From Bermanella sp036960565 (GTDB taxonomy: Bacteria > Pseudomonadota > Gammaproteobacteria > Pseudomonadales > Oceanobacteraceae), in contig JBALXQ010000008.1 of the NCBI GenBank assembly GCA_036960565.1, positions 1-64,000 of the forward strand: a DNA stretch of 64,000 nucleotides, given 5' to 3'. Positions within the stretch are counted from its first letter, which is position 1. Each line of letters starts with the position of its first letter. This document shows, piece by piece, positions 18,382 through 26,472 of the stretch. Below the pieces are notes generated by a model. That model had not been told where the DNA came from, did no database searches, and worked only from the letters and a program-made list of their open reading frames with translations. A program made the position numbers and the translations under genes.

Positions 18382-18984
18382 CTACCAGCCATAGCTCGAC
18401 TTTTCCTGGAATTTTTTCAGTTTCTTCTGACCGTTCCAAACTTCTTCATTACTTTCCATATTCACCAATTTAAGGTCAACCTGGTAAGTGGTCACACGGT
18501 CGCCACCAGCCTGATCTACAAACGAGTTTATGCTGCCTGATAAAGCAAAATCGGCTGCTGTTTCCACACCCATTTGCTTAGCATTTTTTGAATTCAATTC
18601 CTGATCGGCACGTTCGTTACGAATATCTTCACGCTCTGCACTACTGGCTACAAAACGGGCATCGCCAGTACGAATAATGGCGCGTTTAAGATCGTTTAAG
18701 AAGGTATCGGCAGCAATGTGCTCATGAGACTTATTACGTACTCGCTGAATAATAACCGTTGGCTTTTCGCCGCCGTTGGCTGACTTATGATCGCGAATCC
18801 ATGGGAAAGACAGCATGTCTGCAATCATTTCCTGGCTAACTAATTGTGAATCTTTGTCATTCCATTTATCGGTTAAAGCAATTTCTTGATTGCTATCAAC
18901 ACGGCTAACCTTAGTACCGCCACAAGCCGTTAACATTCCAGCTGACATGGCCGCCACAAGCGTCAGACTTAATACTTTTTTCAT
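18382..18984 (-). CDS. LpoB-like penicillin-binding protein activator lipoprotein
   Basis: The protein of about 200 residues has lipobox LTAC. The core (TVIIQRVRNKSHEHIA, TADAF-like region, DFALSGSINSF, TYQVDLKLVNMESNEEVW) matches the LpoB family. In E. coli LpoB activates PBP1b from the outer membrane. Here the gene lies between two other lipoprotein genes rather than with cell-wall genes, so PBP activation is an inference. ATG at 18984 is chosen, since AAAGGA lies 8 nt upstream; ATG at 18993 overlaps that site. Confidence 0.82.
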   Translation of the reverse strand: MKKVLSLTLVAAMSAGMLTACGGTKVSRVDSNQEIALTDKWNDKDSQLVSQEMIADMLSFPWIRDHKSANGGEKPTVIIQRVRNKSHEHIAADTFLNDLKRAIIRTGDARFVASSAEREDIRNERADQELNSKNAKQMGVETAADFALSGSINSFVDQAGGDRVTTYQVDLKLVNMESNEEVWNGQKKLKKFQEKSSYGW

Positions 18985-19048
18985 GCGATTCATCCTTTAA
19001 GATTCTTTCCAGTTTATTCAAAATTAATCAATTTATATTAGCAGGCTT

Positions 19049-20755
19049 TTACAGGCCCACTTGTAAACTCTTGTCACCGGCTTTTTGCTCAAAAGAGCGA
19101 ACTTTCCAAATCGCCATTTTGCCAGCTTCAATATTGACGCTGGTAGTTTGTGAAGATGATTTTCCAGCATTCACTTCGCTAACCAGTTTTACTTCATGCT
19201 GACCAGCAGGCAGCGCCATACGCGTTACCTTAATTTGCCCAGGCAACAGCAACCAGTTGCGAGTTTCAGCAGCTGAAGAAGCGTTTGCTGCAATCTTACC
19301 AATGAAACCTAATACCGCGGCAGCATCACCACCAATAGAAGCTGCCTTAGCCGCTGTTAAGTTTTTAAAGGCAGCGCGAGCCATGGCCTCTTGTAAATCA
19401 GATGAGGATGACAATAGCTGTTGCTGCACGGCCATATTAGCCACAGATTCGCCCAGCAATAATTTTTGAGTTTTCCCATTCACGGTTAATTTCGAAGTGC
19501 CCACTTTCTGAGCGGAAGGCACTCGATAATAAGGCACGGTAATGCGCATGCCATCGTTAAGAACATCAATTAAGCCAATACCGTCTGCCACATCCCACAT
19601 AGGGCCAATGTATTCACGTTTCTCTAAACCAAATTTCATGATGGCATCAAATGCACGACCTTCATGGCCCCAGCTTAAAACGTCATTAATGCCTTTATCT
19701 GCATATAGGGCAAAGAACCAAAAGCGTTGATCTAATTGACGTTGAGCGTCACCGGTTAAAATGGGCGACACCAGCACTTGGCGAGTATTAGGGTCTGCGG
19801 TTAAAATCATATTCATTTCGTCACGTTCAGGTACCACGCCTGAGTGTTCAATCACCACTAAGTGACCGTGGCGATTAAAGTCTTTTAAATCCTGACGCTT
19901 TTTCTTGCTCAATTTTTTCTGACTCATTAACGGCCATTCATTTTCCCAACCACCCGCTTTTTGCATCATGCGAATAGTGTCAAACCAAGCTTGCTCGGTC
20001 ATGCCTTTATCCAAGCCATACTGCTCTCGATAACCGCCTTCATATAAAGCAGCCGATTTTTGATAAGCAATACGAGCATCATCATATTCACTGTGCTCTT
20101 CATAAATCACACCTGCTAGGTAATGACCAAAGGCATCGTTACGATAAACGATTTTGTTTTTATCTATGATTTCACCGCTTAATGCCGAGAAAATACGCAT
20201 TAATTTACTGAACATAGATTTTTCTTTATCGGCCTGCTCTTCATAAGAGCCATTTTCACGCTCAATATTGGCAAGCACCATATCCATACGACGACTTTCA
20301 ATACGAGCTCCTTCCAGTGCTTTTTCTTTAGCTGCGCCAGAGGTGGCATTAGAGGCAATCATGAAGTAGTTAAGGGCTTTATAATAATTAATGAAGACGC
20401 GTTCGAAGTCGGTGGCACGATACACACCTTGGCGAGGATTGGTCATAGCGCTGGTAAGCATGTCGCTGATGCGTTTGGTGTATAAATCTTCAGCTATGTG
20501 TTCAGCCGTTTCTAACAGCTTATTAGACTTTTCGTAGTCACCCGCTAGGTGGTAAACCACACCCAATTCTGTGTAGTATAAAAGGCGGTCATCTCCTTTT
20601 GGGTCTAATGCTTTTTCTAAGGCAGTGGCCGCTTGGGTATATTGGCCCTGCTTTGCCAAGTTCAAACCGGTACGGACGTCTTGTCCATAGGTGGCGCAAC
20701 CTGTGAGATACAGAGTGAAAATTATAAGGGAAATTAATCGTAACGATCTAAACAT
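19049..20755 (-). CDS. COG3014-like lipoprotein with TPR-type N-terminus
   Basis: The protein of about 568 residues has lipobox LTGC followed by ATYG. The N-terminal third has TPR-like helices (KQGQYTQAATALEKAL and LGVVYHLAGDYEKSNKLLE). Another TPR-like unit is AFGHYLAGVIYEEHSEYDDA. The C-terminal part is a beta-rich domain of unknown function. It is the first gene of the lipoprotein operon with LpoB-like and LPP20-like proteins, a grouping I recall from other marine gammaproteobacteria. ATG at 20755 suits AAGGAG; ATG at 20764 lies too close to it. Confidence 0.78.
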   Translation of the reverse strand: MFRSLRLISLIIFTLYLTGCATYGQDVRTGLNLAKQGQYTQAATALEKALDPKGDDRLLYYTELGVVYHLAGDYEKSNKLLETAEHIAEDLYTKRISDMLTSAMTNPRQGVYRATDFERVFINYYKALNYFMIASNATSGAAKEKALEGARIESRRMDMVLANIERENGSYEEQADKEKSMFSKLMRIFSALSGEIIDKNKIVYRNDAFGHYLAGVIYEEHSEYDDARIAYQKSAALYEGGYREQYGLDKGMTEQAWFDTIRMMQKAGGWENEWPLMSQKKLSKKKRQDLKDFNRHGHLVVIEHSGVVPERDEMNMILTADPNTRQVLVSPILTGDAQRQLDQRFWFFALYADKGINDVLSWGHEGRAFDAIMKFGLEKREYIGPMWDVADGIGLIDVLNDGMRITVPYYRVPSAQKVGTSKLTVNGKTQKLLLGESVANMAVQQQLLSSSSDLQEAMARAAFKNLTAAKAASIGGDAAAVLGFIGKIAANASSAAETRNWLLLPGQIKVTRMALPAGQHEVKLVSEVNAGKSSSQTTSVNIEAGKMAIWKVRSFEQKAGDKSLQVGL

Positions 20756-20866
20756 TCCTGCCATGCTCCTTGATTTTTTTATAGTCTAATTATTAGGAGA
20801 CTTGATAAAAAGTTCCTGAACCCACTAGTGTAGCGACAAACCTAGGCAACTACTACCTGACCGGGT

Positions 20867-21814
20867 TCACACTAAAGGAGTCATGACATCGAGCACTTGT
20901 TGCAGCTTTTGCTTTTCTTCATTAACCAGTTGATGACGGCCTTTTTCTACATACTCAACCCTAAAGCCCCTAAACTTTTCTTTTAGTACTTTCATATTAT
21001 GTCGGTAGTCCACAGTGCCATCTTCTGTGCCCTGAATGACCTGAATGTCTAAATCGACTGAGGGGCTGGCCTCTATAGTTTTGATCCAATTTTTTAATGC
21101 CCCCACCCAACTGGTTTTCAAAAACAGAGGCTGCAATGGGTCTTGCCGACTAATAAAGCGTAAGAACTCTTTATTGTGAGAATTTTTAACAAAAGTACGT
21201 TTAAGCTTGTGAATAAAAGGGCGCACCAAGTAATACAGAACACGCCCACTGGTCCAGCTCACTGGACGCACTAACGGCGCCAGTAAATATATTTTTTCAA
21301 AAGGAGAAGTATGACGATCTAGGCCACGACTTAATAAATAATTTACGATCACCGCACCACCAGTACTTTGCCCCATGGCCACAATAGCGCCCGGCATATA
21401 TTGCTGGATACTTTTTAGCGCTGAGCAAAACACCTCGTCGTATTGGCTAAAGGAATCAATACCAGCCCTATCGCCGCTGCTTAAACCATGGCCGGGTAAA
21501 TCGTAACTGAAAACATTAAAACCCTGTTCTAGGCAGTGCCTAATAATATGGCTGTATAAGCCCACATGGTCGTAATAGCCATGCTGTAGAAAAACCGTGC
21601 CCTGAGCCCCCTCTAATTTAAAGATATGGGCGACCAGAGTAAATCCAGCCGCTTCAAATGAGCCCACCTGGTGCAATAAACCATCAAATTGAGATTCGAA
21701 CTCCAAGCCATAATAGCGATTATAGCGCGCCACAAACTCGGCCATGGGGCGGCCAAGTTGATCAAAGTCTATGGGCTCTACTTGTGCTTGAACCTGTTGA
21801 GAGTGCCACTGCAT
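20867..21814 (-). CDS. Alpha/beta hydrolase, lysophospholipase-like
   Basis: The 315-residue cytoplasmic protein of the serine-aminopeptidase S33 / PldB-like group contains FLQHGYYDHVGLY (oxyanion region), YDLPGHGLSSG and the nucleophile elbow GQSTGG with Ser150. Asp265 in GTEDGTVD and His294 in GRHQLVNE complete the triad. It probably hydrolyses monoacyl lipids or related esters, but substrate is not shown. It is divergent from the EF-hand protein gene and has no signal peptide. Confidence 0.87.
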   Translation of the reverse strand: MQWHSQQVQAQVEPIDFDQLGRPMAEFVARYNRYYGLEFESQFDGLLHQVGSFEAAGFTLVAHIFKLEGAQGTVFLQHGYYDHVGLYSHIIRHCLEQGFNVFSYDLPGHGLSSGDRAGIDSFSQYDEVFCSALKSIQQYMPGAIVAMGQSTGGAVIVNYLLSRGLDRHTSPFEKIYLLAPLVRPVSWTSGRVLYYLVRPFIHKLKRTFVKNSHNKEFLRFISRQDPLQPLFLKTSWVGALKNWIKTIEASPSVDLDIQVIQGTEDGTVDYRHNMKVLKEKFRGFRVEYVEKGRHQLVNEEKQKLQQVLDVMTPLV

Positions 21815-21957
21815 TGGGCGTCCTTGTTAATCTGCATTCTTTTCAATGTATCGCTTTTTAAAGTATAGCCTTTTTAGGGTAAAGCAATACAGAAGCTGGC
21901 CGATACAGTCTACATGCTCGGGGAGTCTTAATGTTAAGCACTTAACTGGGAAATCGA

Positions 21958-23400
21958 ATGAAAATCATTAATGCCAATATGTTTCAAGGCACTTACCTGT
22001 TAGATAATAAATCGGTCACCATCACCGAAAGCCAGTCTCAGCTAGATGAACCGAAAAACGGTTTTATCAGCCAAAGAACAGATAGTCGCAGTTTGGATCA
22101 AACCCTAACCGCCAGAACGCTCGGCAGTGTCGTCAGCGAAGATGGCACGACAGAAATTGCGCAAAATCACACCATTCAAGGCTCAGAACAACAACAAAAT
22201 CAGGTAGACGCACGCATTTGGGCTTGGCGCACAAGCGATGCCAGTGCCGAAGACAGTGCAGCGCAAGTTACCCACACCCAAACCACTCAAGTATTAGAGC
22301 GTGAACAGCGCATGATTTTTGAATCTGTGGGGGAAGTACAAACCAGCGATGGCCGCGATATAAGCTTTTTAATGCAATTAGATTTTCACAATAACTTCAG
22401 CCATGAAAGCCAAACCGAAACGTTCAGTGGCAGTAATTTATGGGTAGACCCATTAGTGATTTCCTTAACCGGACAAGTGCCTCAGGTAGCCGATGGCTCT
22501 TTTGAGTTTGACTTAAACAGTGACGGCCAACTGGATGCACAAACCGAGACCATGGGAAATTTATCCAGTGGCATGGCTTATATTGCATTTGATAAAAATG
22601 GAGATGGTGAAATTAATGATGGCAGCGAATTATTTGGTGCCACCAGCGGCCAAGGGTTTGCTGAGCTTGCCCAGTACGATGATGACGGCAATGGCTGGAT
22701 TGATGAAAACGATGCCATATTTTCAAAACTAAGTGTATGGCAACCCAATACAGAAGCGCCTTTAAGTTCATTTAGTGAAGCGGGCGTGGGGGCTATTTAT
22801 TTACAGTCTGAAGACACGCCGTTTGAACTCACCAAAATAAGCGGTGATGCCGATGCGCGCATTACCCAAAGCTCGGTGGCGCTTATGGAATCGGGTGTGG
22901 CCACCAGTGTGTTTCAATTGGAATGGGCGCAGCGCCCTCAAGACACCCTCACTATTAATGGCGTGAGTATTACGAGGGCCAACGTGCAGTTAAATTCTGA
23001 ACAACTTGGCTCGGCAATAATTTCGGGGCTGAATTTTGTGGGCACTGCAAATTCTGCTAGCACATCAACGGCTGACAATAATCGTGCTTTTAGGAGTTTT
23101 GAGGCTTCGCAAAGTACGCAATACCAAGGTAGCTTCATGGAGCAATACAACGTGAGCTTTAGCCATCATAGCAACCTTACCAACTCACCAGTTATCTTCA
23201 GCGGCATGCGAACTTTAGAAATTTATGGCTCTCATGCATCGCAAGTGTCCTCGAATTTTTCAATTAATATTGGCGATGATATTAAGACGCGAGAAGAGTC
23301 TAAGGTTGATTCTTTACGGGCGGTTATTGATAGCTTGAGGGAGATGCGGGAGAACAATGATAAACAGCAAAAGTTTTTGGATCGGTTTTTGAAGACATAA
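21958..23400 (+). CDS. EF-hand-type calcium-binding protein of unknown function
   Basis: The 480-residue protein has no signal peptide. The centre holds three DxDxDG-type loops: DLNSDGQLD near 185, DKNGDGEIND near 212 and DDDGNGWIDENDAIF near 241, followed by KLSVW. This cluster is common in large secreted RTX-type and adhesin proteins, yet no GGxGxD nonapeptide repeats are present. The Gln/Thr/Ser-rich N-terminal region contains no recognisable domain, and the C-terminus ends in a charged coiled coil (SLREMRENNDKQQKFLD). It may be secreted by a non-Sec route or act in the cytoplasm. Confidence 0.7.
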   Translation: MKIINANMFQGTYLLDNKSVTITESQSQLDEPKNGFISQRTDSRSLDQTLTARTLGSVVSEDGTTEIAQNHTIQGSEQQQNQVDARIWAWRTSDASAEDSAAQVTHTQTTQVLEREQRMIFESVGEVQTSDGRDISFLMQLDFHNNFSHESQTETFSGSNLWVDPLVISLTGQVPQVADGSFEFDLNSDGQLDAQTETMGNLSSGMAYIAFDKNGDGEINDGSELFGATSGQGFAELAQYDDDGNGWIDENDAIFSKLSVWQPNTEAPLSSFSEAGVGAIYLQSEDTPFELTKISGDADARITQSSVALMESGVATSVFQLEWAQRPQDTLTINGVSITRANVQLNSEQLGSAIISGLNFVGTANSASTSTADNNRAFRSFEASQSTQYQGSFMEQYNVSFSHHSNLTNSPVIFSGMRTLEIYGSHASQVSSNFSINIGDDIKTREESKVDSLRAVIDSLREMRENNDKQQKFLDRFLKT

Positions 23401-23746
23401 AATGGGGACTAGGCTGACCGCCTTTTGAACTGTCGCAATATATTTTTGTTAACATTTAATATTGTTGCCAGACGTTTTTCTCTTGCGGGGGTCTTCCCCC
23501 CACACCCCAGCTACCGGCCCGTACGCTGAACCTTCAATCTTATTTATTTTATCGAGCAACCCGGTTCAAACGGGCGTCCTGCCCTACGAACCTTTCCGGC
23601 ACATTCTGTGCCTCCAGATGCTGAAAAATAAAACGATTTCAGCGCTACTTACGCCTAAATTGTTATCGTTACACTTTTGGTAAGGGCTGCTATTACTGTC
23701 ATAACTGGCAATTAGAAAAATTTATTTTTAACACAATGATCGACTA
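23401..23746. other. Intergenic region with repeat copy
   Basis: This stretch between the EF-hand gene and the cassette holds the minus-oriented copy of a multi-hairpin repeat (separate entry) and AT-rich sequence. Forward frames here encode no recognisable protein. Confidence 0.5.
23483..23612 (-). repeat. Multi-hairpin intergenic repeat, copy 1 (minus orientation)
   Basis: Read on the minus strand, it contains stem GGCACA/TGTGCC, then GGTTCGTAGG and stem GGGC/GCCC, the string CGTTTGAACC, then GATTGA and a GGGGG/CCCCC stem. The same order occurs in copy 2 at 24965-25097 on the plus strand. Limits are approximate. Confidence 0.6.
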
Positions 23747-23805
23747 TCTTAACGCCAAGCTAAGCGCGTACGAAGCCAGTCCAAAGCTTGAGCGTCTTGT
23801 TAGGT
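23747..23805 (-). repeat. attC-like recombination site (59 nt)
   Basis: Read on the minus strand after the CPBP gene, it runs from ACCTAAC (RYYYAAC, 23805-23799), through CTCAAGC and GCTTAG halves that can pair, to GTTAAGA (GTTRRRY with a last-base mismatch, 23753-23747). Size and layout fit an integron attC. The TAA stop codon of the CPBP gene lies inside the first core, as in many cassettes. Confidence 0.65.
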
Positions 23806-24638
23806 GGAATTCCGGCCAATTATATTTTTAATTTGGTCCAATAATTTAATATTAAAAATTCTTGTTAGAATATAGAGCCCCAACATTGAAACAGCAAAAG
23901 AAATAATAACCTCAGTGCTACTAGTTTTAGCTTCTTCCCCGAGGTATACGACTGCTATAAAGACTAGGAAATTGTTTAGGATATGGATAATAATGCTAGG
24001 CCATAATGAGCGACTTAAATAGTACGTCCACCCCATAAAGCAGCCAAGTATAAATGCTGACGGCATTTGGTAGAAGTTTAAGTGATACATAGAGAACAGC
24101 GCAGCTGAAAAAAGTATAGACTTCATAGGTGAATATAATTGCAAAAAACCTTTTAGGATGATTCCTCTGAATAAAATTTCTTCTATAAATGGAGCAATTA
24201 TGCATATAGCAATAAAAGTTATGGGGCCACCCTGCATCATTCGCTTTAAAGATATGAGTGTCGAGGTGTCTTCTGGTAAAAACTTTATTAATAAGTACAT
24301 TAGTTCATGGTACCAATATAGTGATGGAATCATTATTAGCAAGATTGGTATAGAAAGTATCGACAATGTGGCTGTAACTGAGCTACTTGATGGGTGAAAA
24401 ATATCCTTATAATTTGATTTGGTTATGTGCATCAAAATCGAAATTAACACCCCGGTTCCAATTAAGGAGATAATAGATGATTTTGGATCACCAGATTTAA
24501 AAACAATACCAAGATCATGAAGCGTAATGGCTATTAAAAATTGAAATGCAATTGCTAGAACTATCGCAGCTATAGCTTCAAATAAGTTTAATTTCTTATA
24601 ATTCATATTTTAAAGTACATAATTTAATTCCAACCTAA
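23753..24638 (-). mobile_element. Isolated integron-type gene cassette
   Basis: On the minus strand the unit begins at a GTTAGGT core site (24639-24633), has a short leader of about 30 nt, a single CPBP gene and an attC-like site at its end. It is about 886 bp long. The two ends share an inverted GTTAGGT(T)GGAATT. No integrase gene is in the window. Direct evidence is limited to these sites; insertion by an integrase is inferred. Confidence 0.55.
23800..24606 (-). CDS. CPBP family intramembrane metalloprotease (cassette gene)
   Basis: The 268-residue polytopic membrane protein has about seven to eight hydrophobic helices. CPBP (Rce1/ABI) motifs are present: EEILFR (Glu142, Glu143, Arg147), FSMYHL with His175, and IIHILNN with His208 and Asn212. 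Relatives include CAAX-type proteases and bacteriocin self-immunity proteins. The gene is AT-rich compared with its neighbours and fills a cassette-like unit, so horizontal acquisition is likely. The substrate is unknown. Confidence 0.85.
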   Translation of the reverse strand: MNYKKLNLFEAIAAIVLAIAFQFLIAITLHDLGIVFKSGDPKSSIISLIGTGVLISILMHITKSNYKDIFHPSSSSVTATLSILSIPILLIMIPSLYWYHELMYLLIKFLPEDTSTLISLKRMMQGGPITFIAICIIAPFIEEILFRGIILKGFLQLYSPMKSILFSAALFSMYHLNFYQMPSAFILGCFMGWTYYLSRSLWPSIIIHILNNFLVFIAVVYLGEEAKTSSTEVIISFAVSMLGLYILTRIFNIKLLDQIKNIIGRNST

Positions 24639-24639
24639 C

Positions 24640-25224
24640 AGCTTATTACACATTGCCGTGACGCCTTTTCAGGAGACACCTTTCCACTACATGTTTGCCG
24701 ATTTAAAAATTTTTGAGTCTGCTATAATGAAGCCCGTAAATTAGACGGTCAATATATAAGGTCTTTTTTACGCCTCTCTCTAATTTAATCACCACCCTAA
24801 CCTTATAAAAGCACATCGTTTTATATTAAGGATACCTATTGTCCGTTGTCAGCTTTTTTGCGTTTACTACCGCATGAGTACCTGAGACATAATCTTAATC
24901 TAAGCAGTATCGATATAAGCATTGACGTTAGCCTTCAGCGAAAGCACTTACCTTGTGCATTGTCTATCCCACACGAAGTGGGATAAGGGTCGTAGGACAT
25001 GGATGTCCGTTTGACCCGTGGCAATCGAAGCAAGGCAAGGGATTGAGCGTCAAGAAGGCGGAGGAAGAACAGGGGATATAAAGGGGACTTCCCCTTTAAA
25101 GGAAAACCGTACGGGCTTTATAAATACAGCCAAGCCAATACCACAAACTAGAATAGTGTTTACCTGTGGGACATACCTTATTTTTTGTTCCCGACAAAAA
25201 TAAGATACAGCTCATCCCTGGGCA
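24640..25224. other. Intergenic region with second repeat copy
   Basis: This roughly 580-bp stretch lies downstream of fba and upstream of the cassette start. It has a TATAAT-like hexamer at 24723-24728 without a well-spaced -35, followed by AT-rich sequence, and then the plus-oriented multi-hairpin repeat. A 61-codon frame running through that repeat has no coding features. A transcribed RNA is possible but unsupported. Confidence 0.45.
24965..25097 (+). repeat. Multi-hairpin intergenic repeat, copy 2 (plus orientation)
   Basis: The stems are TATCCCAC/GTGGGATA (24965-24972, 24978-24985), GGACAT/ATGTCC (24995-25008) and AAAGGGGA/TCCCCTTT (25080-25097). GTCGTAGG, CGTTTGACC and GATTGAGCGT lie between them, as in copy 1 on the other strand. 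The copies diverge in sequence but keep pairing. Confidence 0.65.
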
Positions 25225-25254
25225 TAAAAAAAGCCCACCGAAGTGAGCTTTTTT
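25225..25254. terminator. Terminator downstream of fba
   Basis: AAAAAAGCCCAC and GTGAGCTTTTTT pair around a CGAA loop (one G-T mismatch), with T-runs on both strands. It lies 25 bp after the fba stop codon. Confidence 0.8.
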
Positions 25255-25278
25255 AAAACAATTAAATAAGTGTATTAC

Positions 25279-26343
25279 TTATTTAATTTTTGCAGCCAAT
25301 TCACCCGACTGATAACGATCAAACATCGCATCAAGAGACAAAGCCGTCATCTTACTTGCGTTGCCAGCAGTACCAAACGCTTCATAACGTGCCACACAAA
25401 TTTCTTCCATGGCTTTAATAGAAGCTTTCAAATATTTACGTGGATCAAATTCACTTGGGTTTTCTGCAAGGAAACGACGGATAGCACCGGTAGAGGCCAA
25501 ACGTAAATCGGTATCAATGTTTACCTTACGTACGCCGTGCTTAATGCCTTCAACGATTTGCTCAACTGGCACACCGTAAGTTTCAGGAATTTCGCCACCA
25601 AATTCGTTAATCACTTTTAGCCATTCCTGAGGAACAGAAGAAGATCCGTGCATTACAAGGTGAGTATTAGGAATACGCTTGTGGATTTCTTTAATGCGAT
25701 CAACTGCAAGAATGTCATCGGTTGGTGGGCGAGTAAATTTGTAAGCACCGTGTGAAGTACCACAAGCAATGGCCAGGGCATCTACTTGAGTTTGCTTAAC
25801 AAAGTCAGCTGCTTCTTCAGGGTCGGTTAGCATTTGGTCATGCGTTAAAATACCTTCAGCGCCAACGCCATCTTCTTCACCGGCTTGACCCGTTTCTAAA
25901 GAACCCAGCACACCTAGCTCGCCCTCTACCGAAACTCCACAACCGTGGGCCATTTCAACAGTACGCTTAGTCACGGCTACATTGTATTCGTAGCTCATTG
26001 GGGTTTTGCCGTCTTCGCCAAGGGAACCGTCCATCATTACCGATGAAAAGCCCAGCTGGATAGAACGCTGGCAAACAGTAGGAGAGCCACCGTGATCCTG
26101 GTGCATACACACAGGAATATGTGGAAACTCTTCAATGGCCGCCAAAATAAGGTGGCGCAAGAAAGGAGCACCGGCGTAATTACGGGCACCAGCAGAAGCT
26201 TGAACGATTACAGGAGAGTCCGTTTTGTCGGCAGCTACCATGATGGCGCGCATCTGCTCTAAGTTGTTTACGTTAAAAGCTGGCACGCCGTAACCATATT
26301 CGGCAGCGTGATCCAGCATTTGGCGCATACTTATTAATGCCAT
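25279..26343 (-). CDS. fba: Class II fructose-bisphosphate aldolase
   Basis: The 354-residue zinc enzyme interconverts fructose-1,6-bisphosphate with glyceraldehyde-3-phosphate and dihydroxyacetone phosphate. It begins MALISMRQMLDHAAEYGYG. Zinc and catalytic elements are visible in CMHQDHGGS, SVMMDGS, VEGELG and LVMHGSSSVPQEW, and the KVNIDTDLR phosphate-binding strand follows. It is of the Calvin-type subgroup found in Pseudomonas (fda). It sits downstream of tkt-epd-pgk, but two lipoprotein genes separate it from pgk here. Confidence 0.96.
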   Translation of the reverse strand: MALISMRQMLDHAAEYGYGVPAFNVNNLEQMRAIMVAADKTDSPVIVQASAGARNYAGAPFLRHLILAAIEEFPHIPVCMHQDHGGSPTVCQRSIQLGFSSVMMDGSLGEDGKTPMSYEYNVAVTKRTVEMAHGCGVSVEGELGVLGSLETGQAGEEDGVGAEGILTHDQMLTDPEEAADFVKQTQVDALAIACGTSHGAYKFTRPPTDDILAVDRIKEIHKRIPNTHLVMHGSSSVPQEWLKVINEFGGEIPETYGVPVEQIVEGIKHGVRKVNIDTDLRLASTGAIRRFLAENPSEFDPRKYLKASIKAMEEICVARYEAFGTAGNASKMTALSLDAMFDRYQSGELAAKIK

Positions 26344-26472
26344 AACCCTGTAACCTCTTAATCTATAACTATTTGGGCGCTATTCTAACGGCTAACACCC
26401 TTAAGGAAAATGCCTTTTAAAGGCTGAATGAAAATTAGTAGCAATTAAGCTCTGTTTCTCACAAGTGTCCGC

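Noticed and set aside
23462..23683. 73-codon frame after the EF-hand gene
   Set aside because: It overlaps the multi-hairpin repeat, has no ribosome site and has unbiased composition.
24723..24728. TATAAT as promoter of an unknown RNA
   Set aside because: No suitably spaced -35 and no defined structured transcript until the repeat; evidence is too thin.
25018..25203. 61-codon frame downstream of fba
   Set aside because: It runs through the hairpins of a repeat element and has no ribosome site or recognisable motif.
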